The notes under the pieces are model-generated. The model was not told where the DNA came from and searched no databases. It saw only the letters and a list, made by a program, of their open reading frames with translations. This document shows positions 6,561-8,080 of a stretch of DNA of 8,080 bases, one piece after another (within the stretch, counting starts at the first letter, position 1; every line of letters begins with the position of its first letter). A program made the translations under genes and the position numbers. Source of the stretch: Marisimplicoccus framensis_A (GTDB lineage: Bacteria > Bacteroidota > Bacteroidia > Flavobacteriales > Flavobacteriaceae); assembly GCA_042088875.1 (NCBI GenBank), contig JBELLF010000041.1, positions 1 to 8,080 of the forward strand, given 5' to 3'.

Positions 6561-7277
6561 ATGGAAAATTTATTAAGTATTTTACCAGTAATAGCTACTG
6601 ATTTAAGCTTGACTGATTTCACTTTTTGGATTGGTTTTGCAGCTATGTTTGCAGCAACACTTTTCTTCTTTTCTGCTATGAATTTAGTAGATGCAAAATG
6701 GAAAACTTCAATGCTAGTTTCAGCTCTTATTACTGCTATTGCAGCTCTTCACTATTACTACATGAGAAATGCTGCCATGGAAGGTGATATAACTACTGCA
6801 TATAGATATGTAGATTGGATATTAACTGTACCACTTATGTGTGTTGAGTTCTATCTAATTTTAAAGCCATCTGGTGCTACAAAAAGTCTATTATGGAAGT
6901 TAATCGCTCTTTCAGTTGTAATGCTTGTTACCGGATATTTCGGTGAGGCAGGTATCGGACCACTAGATGCTCAGATGTGGGGTCTTGCTTCAGGTCTAGC
7001 ATACTTCTGGATTTTATATGAAGTTGCTATGGGCGGCGCTGCACAACTTGCTAAATCAGCAGGAGGAAATGTTGAGAGTGCACATAAAATGCTAGTTAAA
7101 TTCGTATTTATTGGTTGGGCTATTTATCCTATTGGATATATGGCAGGTACTGATGGATGGTACAGTGGCATCTTTAGTGGCCTTGCTGGTCAAATGGATG
7201 TTATTTATAACATTGGTGATGCTGTTAACAAAATCGGTTTTGGTCTTGTTGTGTATAACCTAGCTGTATCTAAGTAA
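6561..7277 (+). CDS. Proteorhodopsin, light-driven outward proton pump (green type)
   Basis: A seven-helix retinal protein of 238 residues that pumps protons out of the cell in light. Aligning by eye to the SAR86 green proteorhodopsin gives: Asp85 (= Asp97, proton acceptor), Thr89 (= Thr101) and Glu96 (= Glu108, proton donor) in the segment from 'RYVDW' to 'CVEFYL'; His64 (= His75) in 'ALHYYYMR'; Asp220 and the retinal-binding Lys224 (= Asp227, Lys231) in 'GDAVNKIGF'; and Trp186, Tyr189 and Pro190 in 'GWAIYP'. Asp-Thr-Glu means a proton pump, not a sodium (NDQ) or chloride (NTQ) pump. Met93 at tuning position 105 predicts green absorption, as usual in flavobacteria. Gly141 falls where antenna-binding rhodopsins have a small residue. 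There is no clear signal peptide. The gene is visibly richer in G+C than blh, with many GCT/GGT codons, consistent with high expression or separate ancestry. A terminator follows directly. Confidence 0.97.
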   Translation: MENLLSILPVIATDLSLTDFTFWIGFAAMFAATLFFFSAMNLVDAKWKTSMLVSALITAIAALHYYYMRNAAMEGDITTAYRYVDWILTVPLMCVEFYLILKPSGATKSLLWKLIALSVVMLVTGYFGEAGIGPLDAQMWGLASGLAYFWILYEVAMGGAAQLAKSAGGNVESAHKMLVKFVFIGWAIYPIGYMAGTDGWYSGIFSGLAGQMDVIYNIGDAVNKIGFGLVVYNLAVSK

Positions 7278-7295
7278 TTTACACTCAGATAATTT

Positions 7296-7323
7296 AAAAG
7301 TCACCTTCGGGTGACTTTTTTTT
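7296..7323. terminator. Rho-independent terminator after proteorhodopsin, shared with argS
   Basis: A perfect 10-bp stem, AAAAGTCACC (7296-7305) with GGTGACTTTT (7310-7319), closes on TTCG, the very stable cUUCGg tetraloop. On the plus strand it ends in eight T residues (7316-7323), the textbook form, starting 18 bases after the proteorhodopsin stop. On the minus strand the same stem ends in four T residues and can serve argS, whose stop codon (7324-7322) lies inside the T-run. Bidirectional use is likely. Confidence 0.93.
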
Positions 7324-8080
7324 ACATTTTATTTGGCAAATCAATTCCTAAAAGATCAGAACATATACTAATTACATCTCTTGTCTTGACCGATATTAAA
7401 AGCCTAACAGATGTTGACTCATTAGATTCTGAATTTAGAATATTAAAATTTTGATATAAAGAATTGTAGGTTTTAACTAAATCATATAAATAATTTGCTA
7501 TTAATGCAGGAGATAGTTCTTTGTATGAGTTTTTAATAACCTCAGGTAAATCATGAATTATCTTTAAAACTTCTTTTTCTTTATTATTAAGGGAGTATTC
7601 CTTATTAATAGAAATTTCATTATTATATTTTTTTAAAATTGACTGAATCCTGACATATGCATACTGAATAAAAGGACCAGTATTTCCATTAAGATCAATA
7701 GATTCATCAGGATTAAACAGAATATTTTTCTTTGGATCAACTTTAAGAATGTAATATTTTAGAGCACCAAGAGCAATACTTTTATAATCATCATTGCTTA
7801 GAGCTTCATTTTTTAATTTAAACTTATCAAGACTCTCAGTCGTTGTTTTTACATTTTGAATTAATTCATAAATTAAATCATCTGCATCAACTACAGTTCC
7901 TTCTCTACTTTTCATTTTACCAGATGGCAAGTCTACCATTCCATAACTTAAGTGATAAAGAGAACTAGCCCAATCATAACCAAGTTTATTTAAAATTTTA
8001 AACAATACATTAAAATGATAATCCTGTTCATTTCCTACAGTATAAATCATTCCTTTAACATTTTCATTATCAGAAATTCT
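7322..8080 (-). CDS. argS: Arginyl-tRNA synthetase, C-terminal part (runs off right edge)
   Basis: ArgS charges tRNA-Arg with arginine in the cytoplasm. The window holds the last 252 codons or so; the frame remains open through position 8080, so the internal ATG at 8050-8048 is not the start. The visible N-terminal part reads 'GNEQDYHF', then 'HLSYGMVDLPSGKMKSREG', which is the class I end of the catalytic domain; 'GKMKSREG' stands in for the KMSKS signature. 'TGPFIQYAYVRIQSI' begins the DALR-type anticodon-binding helical domain, and the protein ends 'LLGIDLPNKM', the typical ArgS C-terminus. The missing N-terminal region would hold the HIGH motif and the tRNA-recognition domain. It is convergent with proteorhodopsin, with 44 bases between the two stop codons, and shares its terminator. 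Confidence 0.96.
   Translation of the reverse strand, partial: RISDNENVKGMIYTVGNEQDYHFNVLFKILNKLGYDWASSLYHLSYGMVDLPSGKMKSREGTVVDADDLIYELIQNVKTTTESLDKFKLKNEALSNDDYKSIALGALKYYILKVDPKKNILFNPDESIDLNGNTGPFIQYAYVRIQSILKKYNNEISINKEYSLNNKEKEVLKIIHDLPEVIKNSYKELSPALIANYLYDLVKTYNSLYQNFNILNSESNESTSVRLLISVKTRDVISICSDLLGIDLPNKM

Noticed and set aside
8048..8050. ATG at 8050-8048 as the start of argS
   Set aside because: The same frame continues upstream without a stop to the window edge, and the residues after this ATG belong to the middle of the ArgS catalytic domain.

Overview
The window looks like a piece of a marine, surface-water member of the Bacteroidota, most likely a flavobacterium with a small, streamlined genome. 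The evidence is a very A+T-rich sequence, gene spacings of 1 to 8 bases inside gene runs, promoter-like boxes of the Bacteroidota type (TAnnTTTG) and no obvious Shine-Dalgarno sites. It also carries a proteorhodopsin with methionine at the spectral tuning position, next to a retinal-forming Blh enzyme. This assignment is inferred from gene content and protein character, not from a marker-gene search.

Layout. On the minus strand, from 2187 down to the left edge, lie a LolC/LolE-type (FtsX-like) permease, a small lipoprotein, and the start of a cystathionine beta-synthase/cysteine synthase family enzyme that runs off the window. The genes are separated by single bases. Divergent from these, and overlapping the permease start by 20 bases, a plus-strand run holds a DUF1343/NamZ-type exo-N-acetylmuramidase, a VOC (glyoxalase/dioxygenase fold) protein and an unrecognised polytopic membrane protein (2168-4651). 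That run ends exactly against the end of folD (minus strand, 4652-5527), and a perfect hairpin spans both stop codons.

Upstream of folD on the same strand is blh (5568-6452), the beta-carotene-cleaving dioxygenase that makes retinal. It is head-to-head with the proteorhodopsin gene (6561-7277), with 108 A+T-rich bases between them. A strong intrinsic terminator follows proteorhodopsin, and its T-run overlaps the stop codon of argS, whose 3' part occupies the right edge on the minus strand.

How the genes work together. Blh supplies retinal from beta-carotene and proteorhodopsin binds it to become a light-driven proton pump. Together they form a complete opsin-plus-chromophore module, provided beta-carotene is made elsewhere. 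The opsin has the proton-pump triad (Asp85, Thr89, Glu96), the Schiff-base lysine (Lys224) and Met93 (green absorption expected). It also has a glycine (Gly141) where antenna-binding rhodopsins have a small residue that opens a side window for a carotenoid. The remaining genes are housekeeping (folD, argS, sulfur amino acid enzyme) or envelope functions (lipoprotein export, peptidoglycan amino-sugar recovery). No mobile element, CRISPR array, rRNA or tRNA was seen, and no stretch over 300 bases lacks a gene.
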